A DNA stretch of 64,000 bases from Sphaerosporella brunnea (GCA_008704415.1 VXIS01000100.1:1-64000), one strand, 5' to 3'. Numbered from the stretch's first letter, positions 44,935 through 57,411 are shown. Notes: a model not told the origin generated them from the letters alone. A program made the numbers and translations.

Positions 44935-45920
44935 TTAACGCTTGACCCAGGTAGGCATCTTGCGAGCCTTGACGTGACCAGGCTTCTTACGTTCAACCAT
45001 CCTGGGATCACGAGTGACAACACCGGCTGCAGGAAGTTAGAGAAAATGCCCAAATAAAGACAAGGAATGGAAAACACCTCAAACTCACCTCTCCGCAGCG
45101 CTGGCTTCAATGCCGGCTCGTGCACAAGCAATGCCCTCGCAATACCCAAAGTCAGAGCCTCCGCCTGCCCGGTCTTACCACCTCCCATCACCGTTGCCCA
45201 GACGTTGTACTTATCCATACGGCCCGTAGCCAGTAACGGGAAGACAGCGCTCTCACGATCATGCAGCCGCTCAAAGATCGCGGCCAGCGGCGCACCGTTG
45301 ACCAAAACTTCACCATTCCCCTCCGCCAACAGAACTCTAGCTACCGAAGTCTTTCTGCGGCCCACACCACGAGCTCTCCCCAGATGATCCAGGACCGCCG
45401 GCTTCGCCTGAGACTCAACCTGGCTCACCTCGCGCCTGTACATGTCGAGTGCGTTCGACACTTCGTGCGGGATGAGAGCTGGGTTGATGCAGTTCAAGCG
45501 GTCGAGGACGTTGCAAATCTTCTTGTACCGGGCAGCCTTGACGGAGGTGCCGACGATACCACGGTACTGCGCTAGGGTCTTCCACTTCGCCGGCGGGGCC
45601 TCGTCCATGGTGACTGTGGGAAGCGTCTGGTACTTCCGCAGAAGCTCCTGCAGGGCCAACCAGTTGTCGTAAAAGCCGGGGCTACCGGTGAAGTAGGATG
45701 GCGAAACAGGGACCAGACGGGTCTTGTCGCGGGACTGCTCCCATGTCGACGGAGGTTCGTCGGCGGCGTCGGTAGGTGTTGCCAATTCGTTTTCAGCTCG
45801 AGCAACAGAGGCGGTGGAGAATCGTAGCGTTTGCTGGCGCAAGTGGGGGCGAGAAAATCGCAGCAGGTCGCCTACTACCGCTCGCATGGAGCTTCGTAGA
45901 GAACGGACGCCGACCGTCAT
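44935..45920 (-). CDS. MRPS9: Mitochondrial small ribosomal subunit protein uS9m
   Basis: Exons 45920-45089 and 45026-44935 encode 307 aa. The N-terminus is a mitochondrial presequence ([20 protein letters not shown]). A fungal-specific middle is followed by the S9 core [20 protein letters not shown], then [20 protein letters not shown] and the basic tail [11 protein letters not shown], normal for S9 proteins, whose C-terminal Arg reaches the P site. The second exon is only 92 nt and supplies the whole tail ([20 protein letters not shown]). The frame is open upstream to 46049 without an ATG. Confidence 0.95.
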
Positions 45921-46590
45921 GGTGCCGAATTCGACTTCGTGGACGTTTTCAGAGGTATTGCAAAGGTGGAAGGTCCCCAAAAAGTTCTCGGTGGGCTTGG
46001 CTTTCGCTTTGGCTGTTCGCGTTGCGCTGGAGACCCGCGCTAAACTCAAGTCTCCACAGACCCCTCATCGCGAGTGACATCTGGACGCTGAGAGGCAACT
46101 ACTCCGGGGACCCTCGCGACAAGCAAAGAATCTCGAAATCACTAGAGGGATCCGGCGGGATTTGGGGTTTTCAGGTTGGCGAGGCGATTTGGAGAACTGA
46201 GCGAAGCTCTCCGGAGTCCGGGGCAAGGCTGTCGGGTCACGTCGCCACCATGGTGCGCACATCCTCTTGGAGTCTGCACCAACCAAGGCAAAAAAATCCC
46301 CCCGGCTTTGGTGCGTACTTTTCACAGAACGTGCAGTGGTGATCGAAAAACAGAAGCAAGACACCTTACAACAAACCGACGATTACCTAATGTGCCAAGC
46401 CCATTCTCAGCCTCATCTCCCCTCTTCAGCCTCATCTCCCACAACGCGAAAATGGATGGTCACGCTGGCATCGCATCATACAGCACAGGAAATCAAAACA
46501 CTACTAATGTACTGCATCGATTGTTCAAAGCTACAGTAAAGAAATACAACCCGAAGTCTATGCCACACACGCCGCGTTTTTACCCAGTAT
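45921..46590. other. Intergenic between MRPS9 and ATP4
   Basis: 670 nt with the MRPS9 promoter and ATP4 3' flank. A short CAGCCTCATCTCCC direct repeat is at about 46409-46440. No gene seen. Confidence 0.55.
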
Positions 46591-47501
46591 TTACTGCCGC
46601 TTGGAAGAAACGATCCCTAGATTCCATCGTTAGCCAGGCTCCAGCGAACGTCCTGGTGACATAACATACTCTCAACGTCCGCAACAGCCTGCTGCAGGAT
46701 CTGCTGCAGGATCCTGGGGTTCTCCAACTCCTTCTGGACCTTGGCGATCAAAGTCTCAGCCAACTCCTTCTGCTGGCGCTGCTTGACCTGAGCCTCGTAA
46801 CGGACCCACGAATCAAGCACGGACTTAGCCTCGTGAACGAACTGGGTGCGCTGTTCCAGCTCGTACGCCTCGGCCTCGTACTTGGCAGTCTCCTAGGAGA
46901 TGTTGAGCATCCAATATGAATCCCATGACTCGTTGATCAAACGCACCTTAGAGACCTCGAACAGGGCCTTGGTGACATCAACAACATTGCCCATCTGTTG
47001 GACGGACTCGATGCGGTCCTGGACGGCCTGGGTATGGTCCGCACGGGCAGCGTTCAAGATGTCGCGGATCTTGTTGACCTGGGAAGTGGCCCACTCGGCG
47101 TACATGGGGCCAGCGTACTTTCCGATGGCAGTGAACACGGAAAGGAGACAGAAGGCAACAACGGTCTCCTCGTTCATGACGTAGAGTTCGTTGGAGATGG
47201 CAGCAATCGAGAGCCCGGCGACCGACGACACGATGGCCGTCTTAGAGACCAGAGAGTCTCCCGGGAGCGCATCGAGGATGCTCAGAGCCTTGGTCTTGGG
47301 GTCAGGCTGCTGGGGGGGAACGTTCGACTGGTACCGAGCAGACACAGCGACTGCCGAGATCTTGGGAAGGGTCGAAGCGGAGGGTCGGAGACGAACCGCG
47401 CCTGCAAAAAAGTTCAGCATGATGTTGAATTGATTCCTTCGGCTGACGGCAGAGTGGGCGAGTGCCATACCCGCGATGGATTTCGTCAACCGCATAGACA
47501 T
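46591..47501 (-). CDS. ATP4: Mitochondrial ATP synthase subunit 4 (b)
   Basis: Exons 47501-47471, 47401-46947, 46892-46670 and 46616-46591 encode 244 aa, the same length as yeast Atp4. It is the peripheral-stalk b subunit, anchored in the inner membrane. The presequence MSMRLTKSIAGAVRLRPSAS is created by splicing the 31-nt first exon. Two membrane segments lie around TAIVSSVAGLSIAAISNELY and VAFCLLSVFTAIGKYAG, followed by a long charged helix. The 26-nt last exon supplies RIVSSKRQ and the stop. Without it the frame reads into intron (a false 'SMLCHQDVRW' tail). Confidence 0.93.
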
Positions 47502-47903
47502 TGCGAAGGCTGGGAGTAGAGATCGAACGTTGATAAGAAATTGAAGATCGTGGTGGGCGCAAACTTCCCTCGGGTTGATGGACGTCGCCTCGCAAGTTCC
47601 CGGAGTTTGCCAAGCCCACTTCACTAACCCGGCAACGGCGGTTTGCTGTTTGCACAGAACGTCACTCACTCAATGGCATCGTTTTGGGCTAAACATAATG
47701 AAAACAAGACAGTAATACATGTAAGTATGACTTTACACGACACGGAGTCCCATTAAATAATCTGCCAAGGTGGCAGATAGAATAAGTAAGTACAGGTCCG
47801 GTTGTCTACTTCGTATTTTTACTCAGAAACTCGACCATTCTATGAAACTGCTGAACCTGCTGAACCTCTTTGGCAGTGTATATACAAGACCACATCCGGC
47901 GAC
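47502..47903. other. ATP4 promoter and 3' flank of the J-protein gene
   Basis: 402 nt. ACCTGCTGAACCTCTTTGGC-type near repeats occur at about 47845-47870. No gene seen. Confidence 0.55.
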
Positions 47904-49022
47904 TCACGGTGTATCAGCATCTGGCAAATTCTCCTCCTTCTGCCGCAGTTCCGCCTCCAGTCTCCTTTTCTCCGCTTCCCTCAACCTCATCATGGTGATG
48001 TTCTCGTAATCCGGACTCCGAGCTGCTTCAGACTTCGAAAACGACGATTGTTTGAGCGTCGCCGAAAATGATGCAAACGATGGAGCCTTCCTCACACCCC
48101 CTTCCTTTGCTGTCGAGAGCCTAGGGTTCCAAGTAGCTGGTTTTGGGGTGGAAGGAGCCCCATCAGGTTGGTCTTTTGCGGCTGGGGGTGGCGTCGGCGA
48201 GCCAATCTCTTCATGAATCTCAGGCTCCTTCCCTGAAGCCCATGACACAGGCTTGAATAGCTTGAAAGCGTCGTCCTTGGGATCAAACCCATGAACCGCG
48301 GAATGCGCGCCAACAATCGACTCAAACACAATTAAGCCGCTCCGGTACTTCTTATCCTTGATCCCACTTTTCACTATGCAATCCTGAATCTTCCCGAATC
48401 TCCCAAGAAGCTCGCGGAGCATTGCCTCGTCTATCTGTTCGCCATCTCCTTTTCGTCTCCACTTCACCGTAACCGTCCTATCCAGCTCAGAGAACCGACT
48501 CGCAGGGTTCTTGATTTCCCGATCTTTCGTAGCCTCATTTCTCTGTTCCGCCTGCTCTTTAGCGGCTGTTCGCAACGCCTCTTCCCGCTTGTGCCTTAGC
48601 CGTGCGCCTTCCTCCTGCAGTTTCGCCAACTGCGCCCTGAATGCCGCCTCTTCGTCCTCAGCCTCTACCTTAGCACGCTTAGCCTTGCCCTCCCTATTTT
48701 CCAGATCTTCCTGCATCTTTCTCCGATGCATATCGAACGCCTCACTGCGGCGCTTCTTCGCGAGACGCGCAGCTCGAGCATTGTCGTAGGCGGCTCGTGT
48801 AGCCGGATCTGAGATAACATCGTATGCTACTGTCAACAAGTGGAATTTCTCGGCGGCCTCGGGAGCTGGGTTTTTGTCGGGATGCCATTTGAGCGATTCC
48901 TTGCGAAAGGCTTTTCGAAGGGAGCTGTCTGATAGCACATCGGGGGAGACGCCGAGGATCTCGTAGAAATCGGTCTCGGAGGTCGTAGCATAGGCAGCGG
49001 CATCTGACTCTTTAGGCGGCAT
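47904..49022 (-). CDS. cwf23: J-domain splicing-associated protein, Cwf23/DNAJC17 type
   Basis: Single exon, 372 aa. The J domain is at about residues 17-82 ([20 protein letters not shown] with HPD in KWHPDKNP). A coiled-coil charged region follows (about 85-170). Then an RRM-like domain runs about 188-260 ([11 protein letters not shown]...[20 protein letters not shown]). This J plus coiled-coil plus RRM layout defines the DNAJC17/Cwf23 group, which associates with the spliceosome. The C-terminal tail is Pro/Ser-rich and ends in a short charged helix. Divergent from NOP7 with 216 nt between starts. Confidence 0.88.
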   Translation of the reverse strand: MPPKESDAAAYATTSETDFYEILGVSPDVLSDSSLRKAFRKESLKWHPDKNPAPEAAEKFHLLTVAYDVISDPATRAAYDNARAARLAKKRRSEAFDMHRRKMQEDLENREGKAKRAKVEAEDEEAAFRAQLAKLQEEGARLRHKREEALRTAAKEQAEQRNEATKDREIKNPASRFSELDRTVTVKWRRKGDGEQIDEAMLRELLGRFGKIQDCIVKSGIKDKKYRSGLIVFESIVGAHSAVHGFDPKDDAFKLFKPVSWASGKEPEIHEEIGSPTPPPAAKDQPDGAPSTPKPATWNPRLSTAKEGGVRKAPSFASFSATLKQSSFSKSEAARSPDYENITMMRLREAEKRRLEAELRQKEENLPDADTP

Positions 49023-49238
49023 AGTAGATTAGTTGGAGAGGATGATGTCTAGGGAGCAGTCTTGATGGAGTCTGGACTTGTGGCACGACAAAACCCGTTC
49101 ACGTGTTGGCTGCTTTTAGCGCGAAGCCCTGGGCAGCAGAGCCTCAACCCGCCTACAGAGAAAAAGTTCTCGTGCAAGTCCAATCCATATTCAACTTCAC
49201 CAACTTGCACTTTGCCGAAAGCCACACCAACGTTCACC

Positions 49239-51295
49239 ATGGCCAGAATAAAGAAGAAGGGTGCGCAGTTGGACTCTCCATTGGCTCTTTTATATTGTGC
49301 TAATTTGTTTCAGGAACCTCCGGTAACGCAAAGAACTTCATTACCAGGACACAGGCAGTCCGTAAACTCCAGATTTCCCTGCCTGATTTCCGTCGACTTT
49401 GCATTTTCAAGGGTTGTTATGTAAACTCTGCTTGACCTGTTTGTTCGTGCGCTGACAATTTGGCCAGGAATTTATCCTCGAGAACCAAGGAATAAGAAGA
49501 AGGCGAACAAGGGCTCCACGGCAGCTACAACATTTTACTATGTTCGTGGCACTGATGCGCTGGTGAAGTGAATGCTGGACTTACATTGCTGCAGACAAAA
49601 GATATCCAATACCTCCTCCACGAGCCGGTCCTTACCAAGTTCCGTGAGCACAAGACCTTTGCGAAGAAGCTTCAGAAGGCACTTGGTCGTGGCGACTACG
49701 GTGATGCCAAAAGGCTCGAGCAATTCCACAAGCCGGTCGTCACTCTAGATCACATCGTCAAGGAGCGGTATCCCACCTTCACCGACGCTCTGCGCGATCT
49801 CGACGATGCGCTTTCCCTGCTGTTTCTCTTCGCCAACCTGCCCACCAATCACAACCTCCCCACCGCAACAGTCGCAAACTGCGAGCGGTTGTGCAATGAG
49901 TGGCAGCACTATGTGATCCGAGCCAAGGCTCTGCGCAAGAGCTTTTTGTCCATCAAGGGTATCTACTACCAGGCGGAGATCCAAGGCCAGGACATCTTGT
50001 GGCTGGTGCCTTACAAGTTTGCACAGAACGTGCCGGCAGATGTGGATTTCAGGATCATGCACACTTTCGTTGAATTCTACACCACCCTGCTCGGATTCGT
50101 CATGTTCAAGCTCTATACGAATGAGGGTCTGGTGTATCCTCCTAAGTTCGACAAGGAGGCCGACGGAAAGGGTGCCGGTCTGCGCGCATTCAAGCTGGAG
50201 AACAAGGGCATTGGCATGGTCGTTGAGGGAATAGAGACTGAAATGTCCAAAAACAGGAAGGAGATCAGGGAGGCGGCGAAGCAGACAAAGCTGTTGCAAG
50301 ACAAGATTTCTGCCATTACTGAAGGCGAGGATGAGGAAGTTACAGCTGCGCTGGAAAAGCCCGAGAGCGAGGCTGTTGATGGATTTGATTCGTTCAAGCC
50401 TATCAAGTCTGACAGCGCAGTCGATGTCCTTCCCCAACCCCAGATTTCTAGCAACACCAATGGTGATGTGGACCCTTCGAACCTCTTCGCACCCTACACC
50501 TTCTACCTTTCCCGAGAAACTCCCCGCGAGCCTCTAGAGTTCCTACTTCGGTCGTTCGGTTGTAAGCGCATTGGTTGGGACGCGGTTCTTGGAGACGGCT
50601 CCTTCACGGACAACGAGTTGGACCCGTCTATTACCCACCAAATTGTCGACAGGCCTCCAGTGGTTGGTCTTCCTCCCGCAGCAGTTGATACGGTGGCCCG
50701 GCCCGGCGGTAGGGTCCCTGGACGCATCTACATTCAGCCTCAGTATGTGTGGGACTGCATCAACGCGGCTCGTCTGATCCCCACCGCTGAATACGCGCCA
50801 GGAGCTCTTTTGCCCCCGCATCTGAGCCCTTGGGTCAAGGTCTCTACTGGTGAATATGACCCTACGGCGCCTGTTGCTGCTGGCGAAGAGGAAGAGGAGG
50901 TGGAGAGCGAGGATGAGGATGACCACGGTATGACCGAGGATCTGGGAGAGGAGGATGAGTCCATGGAGGTCGAGGCCGACGTGTCTGAAGAAGAGGAGGA
51001 AGAATCTGAAGACGAAGAGGAAGCCGCTCGCCGACAGCACCAGAAGGAGCTAGAGGCGGAGGCTACTGGCGTCAAGCTCGCTGCCGAGGAGAAAAAGAAA
51101 CAGAAGAAGAAGAAGTCCAAGGCCGAGCGCGAGGCGGAGGAACAGAAGGAGATGCAGAAGATCATGATGACCAAGAAAAAGCGCAAGCTTTACGAAAAGA
51201 TGATCTACAGCAACAAGAAGAAGGAAGACGAGGCAGAGAACCTGCGGCAGAAGAGAAGGAAGTTGGAGAAGTCGAAGAAGGCTGCTGCTGCATAA
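49239..51295 (+). CDS. NOP7: Pescadillo homologue, 60S ribosome biogenesis
   Basis: Exons 49239-49260, 49314-49412, 49468-49541 and 49595-51295 encode 631 aa. It is part of the nucleolar PeBoW (Nop7-Erb1-Ytm1) complex. The 22-nt first exon gives MARIKKKG, as in family members. The pescadillo N-domain follows ([60 protein letters not shown]). A BRCT domain is in the middle ([20 protein letters not shown] ... [17 protein letters not shown]). The last 150 residues are very acidic and then Lys-rich, a nucleolar-type tail. Confidence 0.96.
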
Positions 51296-51629
51296 AAAAA
51301 AATTGGTTTCGGCGTTTGATTTCCAGAACATGTACAGTTAATTATTCACAAAAGTTCTCGGCTTTGGTATGTTTTTTGGTGTGTTGATAATTCGTGATAT
51401 GATATGTAATTCGTGGTGGGTATTGGCTGTGGCCACATGCATTCCAACCCAGGCTCATTCATAACCCAGAAAACGTGGGCAGAAAGAATATCATGCTTGT
51501 TTGTTGTCGGAAGATACACGTAGTGATATTCCATGATTGGGATTTCTTGTTTGTCTTGGCCGTAACCACAACACAAACACGTCGTCCCCATCCCTGTCCT
51601 CACAACATCACAGCTCTTACTTAATAACC
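51296..51629. other. Intergenic between NOP7 and SLX1
   Basis: 334 nt, tandem gene spacing; no feature seen. Confidence 0.55.
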
Positions 51630-52892
51630 ATGGAGCACCGACCGATCCCCTCATTTTACTGTTGCTACCTCCTCCGCTCCACAGTGAGGTCCAAAAGTCT
51701 CTACATAGGCTCCACTCCAGACCCACGGCGCCGGTATAAAAACTCCATGCATATGACAGACACAACAGGCCCACTCACTGACAGCCACAGACTCGCCCAA
51801 CACAACGGGCACGAAAAAGGCGGAGCCTTCCAGACCGCACGCCTGAAGGGAGAGCTGCGGCCTTGGGAGATGTTGTGCATAGTTCACGGCTTTCCGTCCA
51901 GCATCGCAGCGCTGCAGTTCGAGTGGGCCTGGCAGCGGCCGTACCTGACCAAAAAGGTCGGAGATAACAAAGGCAGCAAAGGTTTCACCCTCAGCACGAG
52001 GCTGAGTAATCTGCACTTGTTGCTCAGCACAAACGCGTTTGGGAGTTGGCCGTTGACCCTGCGGTTTTTTAATGAGCAGGCGCGCGCGCACTGGGAGCAT
52101 ATGAAGAAGCCGCTGCCAAAGGGCATCAGGGTGGTTTTTGATCCGAGACGGGAAGAGGAGGTGGTGGATGCTGCCCCGCCGAGCTCACAGCTGCCACCAC
52201 CATCGTCTCCGAAGAAAAGAGGAAGGAGGGCCAAATCTGTGGAGCCGCCGCCGCCGCAGAGCTCACAACCACCCCCGACGAAGAGGGGAAGGGTATCGAA
52301 ATTCGCCGCGACAGGAGTAGGCGGGGTGCAAGGCCTCGACATCACCTTTCAGCCGCTGGAGCTTCACCACAAAAAGGCGGCGGCGATTCTGGAAGCTGCT
52401 GGTAAAGAGGCAACTTGTGGGATATGTCACGGTTCACTGGATCATAATGAGGCGCTGGTTTGCGAGCACACTTTCTGCGAGCATACGGCGCATCTGAGAT
52501 GTCTCTCCGCGAATTTTTTGGGCGATGAGGACGAGGCGAGATTAGTATTGCCTGTCAAGGGGAAATGCCCGGAGTGCCGGAAGGAGTCGTATTGGGGGGA
52601 TCTAGTGAGGGAATTGAGTCTGCGCACGAGGACAAAGCCGCAGGAGGCAGCGAAAAAGGCCGCTGCCGCTGCCAAACGAAAGGCGGCTAAGGGTGCCCTG
52701 GCAGTGGATGAGGATGAGGATGAAAGTGAAGACGAGGCCGAGGTAGAAGTGTCTTGTATAGACGTGGCAGACATTCCGGAGGGCAAGGAGGCCGAAGCTG
52801 CGGAGGCTAGTATGATGTTGGATGGATTTTCGGATGGCGAGCTTGAAGCTATGACTTATGCTGCTGATGCCTTTGAGACGTTTTTGGGTTGA
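51630..52892 (+). CDS. SLX1: Structure-specific endonuclease subunit SLX1
   Basis: Exons 51630-51733 and 51791-52892 encode 401 aa. With Slx4 it cuts branched DNA and Holliday junctions in the nucleus. A GIY-YIG domain has CCYLLRS, SLYIGSTPDPRRR with the catalytic Arg, and QFEWAW with the catalytic Glu. The C-terminal RING/PHD-like finger has CGICHGSLDHNEALVCEHTF and KGKCPECRKESYWGDLVREL. The proposed intron (GTATAA...CCACAG, 57 nt) is stop-free and a multiple of three. Removing it restores DPRRRLAQHNGH; keeping it adds 19 residues in the nuclease core. The linker and tail are Pro-rich and acidic. Confidence 0.92.
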   Translation: MEHRPIPSFYCCYLLRSTVRSKSLYIGSTPDPRRRYKNSMHMTDTTGPLTDSHRLAQHNGHEKGGAFQTARLKGELRPWEMLCIVHGFPSSIAALQFEWAWQRPYLTKKVGDNKGSKGFTLSTRLSNLHLLLSTNAFGSWPLTLRFFNEQARAHWEHMKKPLPKGIRVVFDPRREEEVVDAAPPSSQLPPPSSPKKRGRRAKSVEPPPPQSSQPPPTKRGRVSKFAATGVGGVQGLDITFQPLELHHKKAAAILEAAGKEATCGICHGSLDHNEALVCEHTFCEHTAHLRCLSANFLGDEDEARLVLPVKGKCPECRKESYWGDLVRELSLRTRTKPQEAAKKAAAAAKRKAAKGALAVDEDEDESEDEAEVEVSCIDVADIPEGKEAEAAEASMMLDGFSDGELEAMTYAADAFETFLG

Positions 52893-53145
52893 TGCAGAAA
52901 TGTTATGAGCCATCACTCGGATTCGGCAGATTTTGGCTTTAGACTTTATGTATGATTATTGTTCCACTACACAGTAAGCAGCTAAGCTCTATCTATCCAA
53001 GCAGGGGTGACAATCACGACCGTAGCTGTATACTAGATACGCTGTCCCGTCAATTGCAAAGACGCTCTCAAATCGTATAATCGTACAGCAACCAAAATGT
53101 ATACATCCATCGTCCGTTCTTATTATGTTCGTGAATATTATACAT

Positions 53146-56100
53146 CTACCCCTCCAAAAGCCCCGAGCTCTCGATCATTGCATGCAGCTCCGGCTCCAAG
53201 AACTTCGCAATTGTAACCTCCTCATTCAGACCCTTCCTCCGCCTCGTCTTCAACACCAAGTCTCTGGCCATTGCGGGAGCAGGAGCGGGTTCCAGTGGTC
53301 GCAACTTGATCTCCTTGTCCAGCGGGTCACCGGGAACAATGTTCCACCGGTCAAATACCAGAGAACAGAATGCCTGGCCTTGAGTGTGGATTCGGATGTC
53401 TGTTTCGAAACCGAAAGAGTCAATGACAGGAATCAGACCCTTGACATGGTACAACGCTGTCAAAATGAATTAGTAACATCCTTCAAAAGGCATGACCACC
53501 ACGGGGACTTACGCGTTCCCGCAATGTGAGAGTCTGAGAGAACATGTCCTCTCCTCTTTGCCAGCAATGTGTACAGTGCCGATACCGAATCTGCTGGGCC
53601 GGTCATGGAGCAGGAATATACCGGCTCCATCAACCGGGGAGAAGCCATCAGGAAGGATGAGTAGCATGCCCGACGGGCCGTGGGGATGATTTGACCACCA
53701 CCACGATAAATGGCCTCGGAAGCCAATGAGGCATCCATGATTTTGAACTTGGCATTTCGGATGGCTATAATGTTTAATCAGTAAATCGCTGGATAACAAG
53801 AGTGGAAAGCCTTACGCTCTTCACAAAGAGGGCCTTCTCTCGTTGCCCACGAGAATCCCTGCTTGATGCTATCTCTCACCTGGTTGAGGAGCTTCTTGTC
53901 CACCTCACTTGGAAGAGTATCATCCATCAGAATATTGGGCCCGGTTTCATCGGGGCCGAATGCCCAGATACTTCTCGAGGCCAACAGATCCCAGCCATAA
54001 TTCTCCTCAAAGAACTTTCCAACCTTTCGCACTGGCCATTTAATGGACACTTTCCCGCTCTCAATATCCTCTGCAATCCCCGGATCGAGCGGCTCCGCCA
54101 CCATGGTGATCTTGTTCTTTTTGTTGGGGGTCAAGGCATAGCACTTGATAGCGGATGTTTCCACCACCGTCTCGCAGAACCGAGTGACCGGATCCGAGAC
54201 CTTAAGCTCCATCTCCGAGAAGAGTCGGCGCAGATCATGCAGGACACAATCCATGTACATCTCGCCAGTGCCAAGGATGACATGTTCTCCGGATTCTTCG
54301 ACTTTAGTGATTACCAAAGGATAGCTCTTGTTGATGCGTCGCAGTCCGTCAAGCATCTTAGGGAGTTCCGATGGGTTAACCGGCTCAACTGCAACCTTGA
54401 AAACAGATTCCGTGAAGTGTTTGATCGGGCGGAAAATGTACGCATCATCGTCCATCTTTTGTGCCACCACGGTGGCAGACTTGACGATAGAGTTGTCAAT
54501 ACCCCCCAGAAGAACCCATGATCCGGCTGGAACTCCGCTCGTGGGTATCCGGTATCTCGTATTATTGATCCAGCAATCGGAGATTGTCGCAACAGCCATG
54601 TCTTCCTCGTCATCGAGGGTGTAGCCTTCACCGAGCACCCGGACTTGAAGACCCGGCTTCACCGTGCCGCTCATAACCCGACCAAAGCTGTAGAAATCTT
54701 TGGCGTCGCTGGTATGATACAGCTTGGCTATTTGAATGACAAGCGGACCATCAGCGTCGCACGTAAGCATTGCTGTCGCCAGATCAGTGTCCATGGGGCC
54801 GGTGTATGTGTGCTCGATCTTGGCCTTAGCCCCTTCCAGCGGAGATGGGATGTGATCCACAATCATATCCACAAATCCAGTGGCAGTCCCAAAGAACTTC
54901 TCGCAGACAAGTTTGAGAAGAACCTTCGCATCCGCCTTGTACTGCGAAGGCTTCAGGGCAATTCCCAGGCTTCCAAGGGTCTGTTTTAGCTTCTCTGGGC
55001 TTTCACCGATAGTCTATCACTGGTTAGTGATGTGGCCATATGGCGGGTGGGTTTGGAAGGACTTACATGAGCGTAGAGCTTGTATAATGGCTCGAGAATA
55101 AAGTGCACAAACGACCGGCTCGCTCCAGACTCCACACCCCTCCTTGTGAATTTTCTACTGGTTGGATTGTAGAAGATATCACCCCACAGCCTCCTGGCAA
55201 ATTCCGATGTGTTGACACCTGGGAATGTGTCCGCATACATCTTCGCAAAGGTCGCCAATGTGAAGCACCAACCCATCTGCGCGCTGGCGAAACAGACATT
55301 GCCCTTCTCCGGTGACAACCTCAGGCTCTCGCTCCGCCCTGGTGCATAGCTATCGATGACCGTGTTCACCTCCTCAACGGTGTGCTTTAGCTTGAAGTAC
55401 GCATCCTTGGGCGGGAGCTTCAATTCTAGAATGAGTCGATCAACTTTATTGAGAACTAGCGTCATGGGCACTTTCTCGGCTACGGCGTACTTGATGATCT
55501 GTTCTGTGTTGATCATGACACCCTCAACGACATCTACTACCAGCACTATGCCGTCGGCAAGACGAATTGAACATGCCACTTCGTCCACAAAGTTGACGTG
55601 ACCGGGGGTATCGATGACGTTGATCAGGTGTGACTTGTTCTTCGATGATTGCAGAACAAGCGACATGGGGGCGGATTTGATCGATATGCCGCGCGCCCGC
55701 TCCAGTACGTGAGTATCTGTGTATCGAAGCTGTGATCCTTTCGATCCCGATACTTTTCCTTCCAGATCGTGCGTCTCTAGCACGAGCATATCCATGATGG
55801 TAGTCTTTCCATGATGCAGGTGTCCCACTAGGGCAACGTTTCGTGTTTGTTCCGGAAAGCTCATCAGGTCCATCATGAAGTCTCTGGAGAAATGAGTCTT
55901 TGGTAGATCCGTCTCTTCGACATTGAACTTTTTGGCCTTGATGGGTGCTGTACACTTGTTCAGCTATCAATCTGCCATTCCTGGGGAAGAATGCGCACCA
56001 ATAATGGGCTCAGATAGTGGTTGGGCGTCCTCTTCTTCCACCATAGATTCCACATCCTTCCCGTACACCTGTTCCGCCGTGGGGTAATATTGTTTGTCTG

Positions 56101-56465
56101 TAGATCGAGCGATTCAGCGAAGATTCGTGTACGTTATATAGAGATTGACTACCTTCGTGAAGTATCACTGCGTTCGAAGGTCCCTCTTCTGTGACCAAAA
56201 ATCAGCATTCCACTTGATTGGCCCACAGAATGTGTTCGTGCATACCGTCGACCTCCATCGCCTCGTGACCTTCCTCGTCGCCAGCCTCTGCCTCTTCCTC
56301 TTCCATGTCGACATAGGCCTTCACGCCAGCATCGCCTTGCTGCGAGCCTTCCTCGTCCGACTCGACGGCCTCGCCGATGAAGTTACCGAACCTGCAACAT
56401 TGATGTCAGCAACGGGGCGAGTATGCGTGACAGAAAGAAACATACTCGTCATAGAGGTCATCCAT
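53146..56465 (-). CDS. SNU114: U5 snRNP GTPase Snu114
   Basis: Eight exons: 56465-56446, 56391-56246, 56188-56153, 56097-55999, 55947-55067, 55013-53816, 53764-53513, 53456-53146, giving 980 aa. It is the EF-2-like GTPase that controls Brr2 and spliceosome activation. The N-terminal acidic domain ([20 protein letters not shown]) is spread over four tiny exons. G motifs are GHLHHGKTT (G1), DTPGH (G3) and NKVDR (G4). The EF-2 C-terminal half is [20 protein letters not shown], then [20 protein letters not shown]. Every junction keeps frame and matches EF-2 family order. Convergent with SLX1; divergent from the THOC5-like gene. Confidence 0.95.
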
Positions 56466-56650
56466 GGTTGCGGTAGGTAGTTTGCAGAGAGAAAGATAGA
56501 TGTGACGCGTCCGGAGGTGTTGAACGTTTGCACGGGTACTCTCATTTCGCGTGTCAGTGCCAAGCCTTCTGAGCCCAGTCTCGCTTTTTGACGCGACCAC
56601 CTTAACTCATTCACATTGTGTCGCTCAACCACAACAACCACAGACAACTC
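56466..56650. promoter_or_regulatory. Bidirectional promoter SNU114 / THOC5-like
   Basis: Only 185 nt lie between two divergent ATGs. Both products act on pre-mRNA processing or export, so co-expression from a shared promoter is likely. No specific site is assigned. Confidence 0.6.
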
Positions 56651-57411
56651 ATGACCATCCAACACGCCGCCATCGATCAAGACCACACCGTGGCACATTG
56701 CCTTGAGGTGGCCGAGCGTACGCGACAACTATGCCACGAGATCATCTCCGCGCTCGAGGCTGCCAGTGACGGCGAACCCTCCGAACAGGTTCAAATCGAA
56801 AGGTCGCGGCAGCGCAAGCAACTGAACGCCCTAGTCATGCAGCTCAAGAGCCTTCACCGCTCAGCCATCATGTCTTCTCGGGAGGCCAAGGAGGCTACCG
56901 GCAAGGCACGCCAGGAGGTCGACCGTCTGCACCTGCAGCTTCAGAACCTGTACTACGAGCAGCGGCATCTTCGTGGAGAAATCAATGCCTGCAAGGATTT
57001 CCCGTAAGACTGCCTGTCACATAATATTTTTCGTTTACTATGTGCGGAACTGATCTGGATGGCAGGCACAAATACACCTCCCTGCCGTTGATCCCGGAGG
57101 AGGAATTTCTGTCGCAGCATCCTGAATTCCAGCAGACTGATCCTCATAATCTTATGATTGCGCGGCTGAAAAACGAGAAGGTTGTTCGGGAAGAGCTGGA
57201 AAAGCAGCGCAAGGAATTGCTGATTAAAAAGCAAGCTCTGATCGCTGAGAACAAGAAGCGAAAGGACGACCTGGACAGCTTGGACGAGCAGCTGAAGAAA
57301 TTCAGTAAGTGCAATTCCGTCTGTCTGTCTTTAATTCATTGCGGCGGAACTAATCGTTTTGCAGTCGAGTCTTCGCGTTCCATCCAGACCACATTCCAGA
57401 AAGACTATTAG
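56651..57411 (+). CDS. THO complex subunit, THOC5/Fmip type
   Basis: Exons 56651-57003, 57066-57304 and 57365-57411 encode 212 aa. The core matches the Fmip/Thoc5 N-terminal half: QLQNLYYEQRHLRGEINACK, then HKYTSLPLIPEEEFLSQHPE. This is followed by a long coiled coil (LEKQRKELLIKKQALIAENK). The fungal members are short like this one. The THO complex couples transcription to mRNP assembly and export. The last exon is 47 nt and ends FQKDY. The frame is open upstream to 56618 without an ATG. Confidence 0.85.

Noticed and set aside
46617..46669. Read-through C-terminus of ATP4 without the last intron
   Set aside because: Splicing GTATGT...CTAG to the 26-nt exon gives the expected 244-aa length and a normal RIVSSKRQ end.
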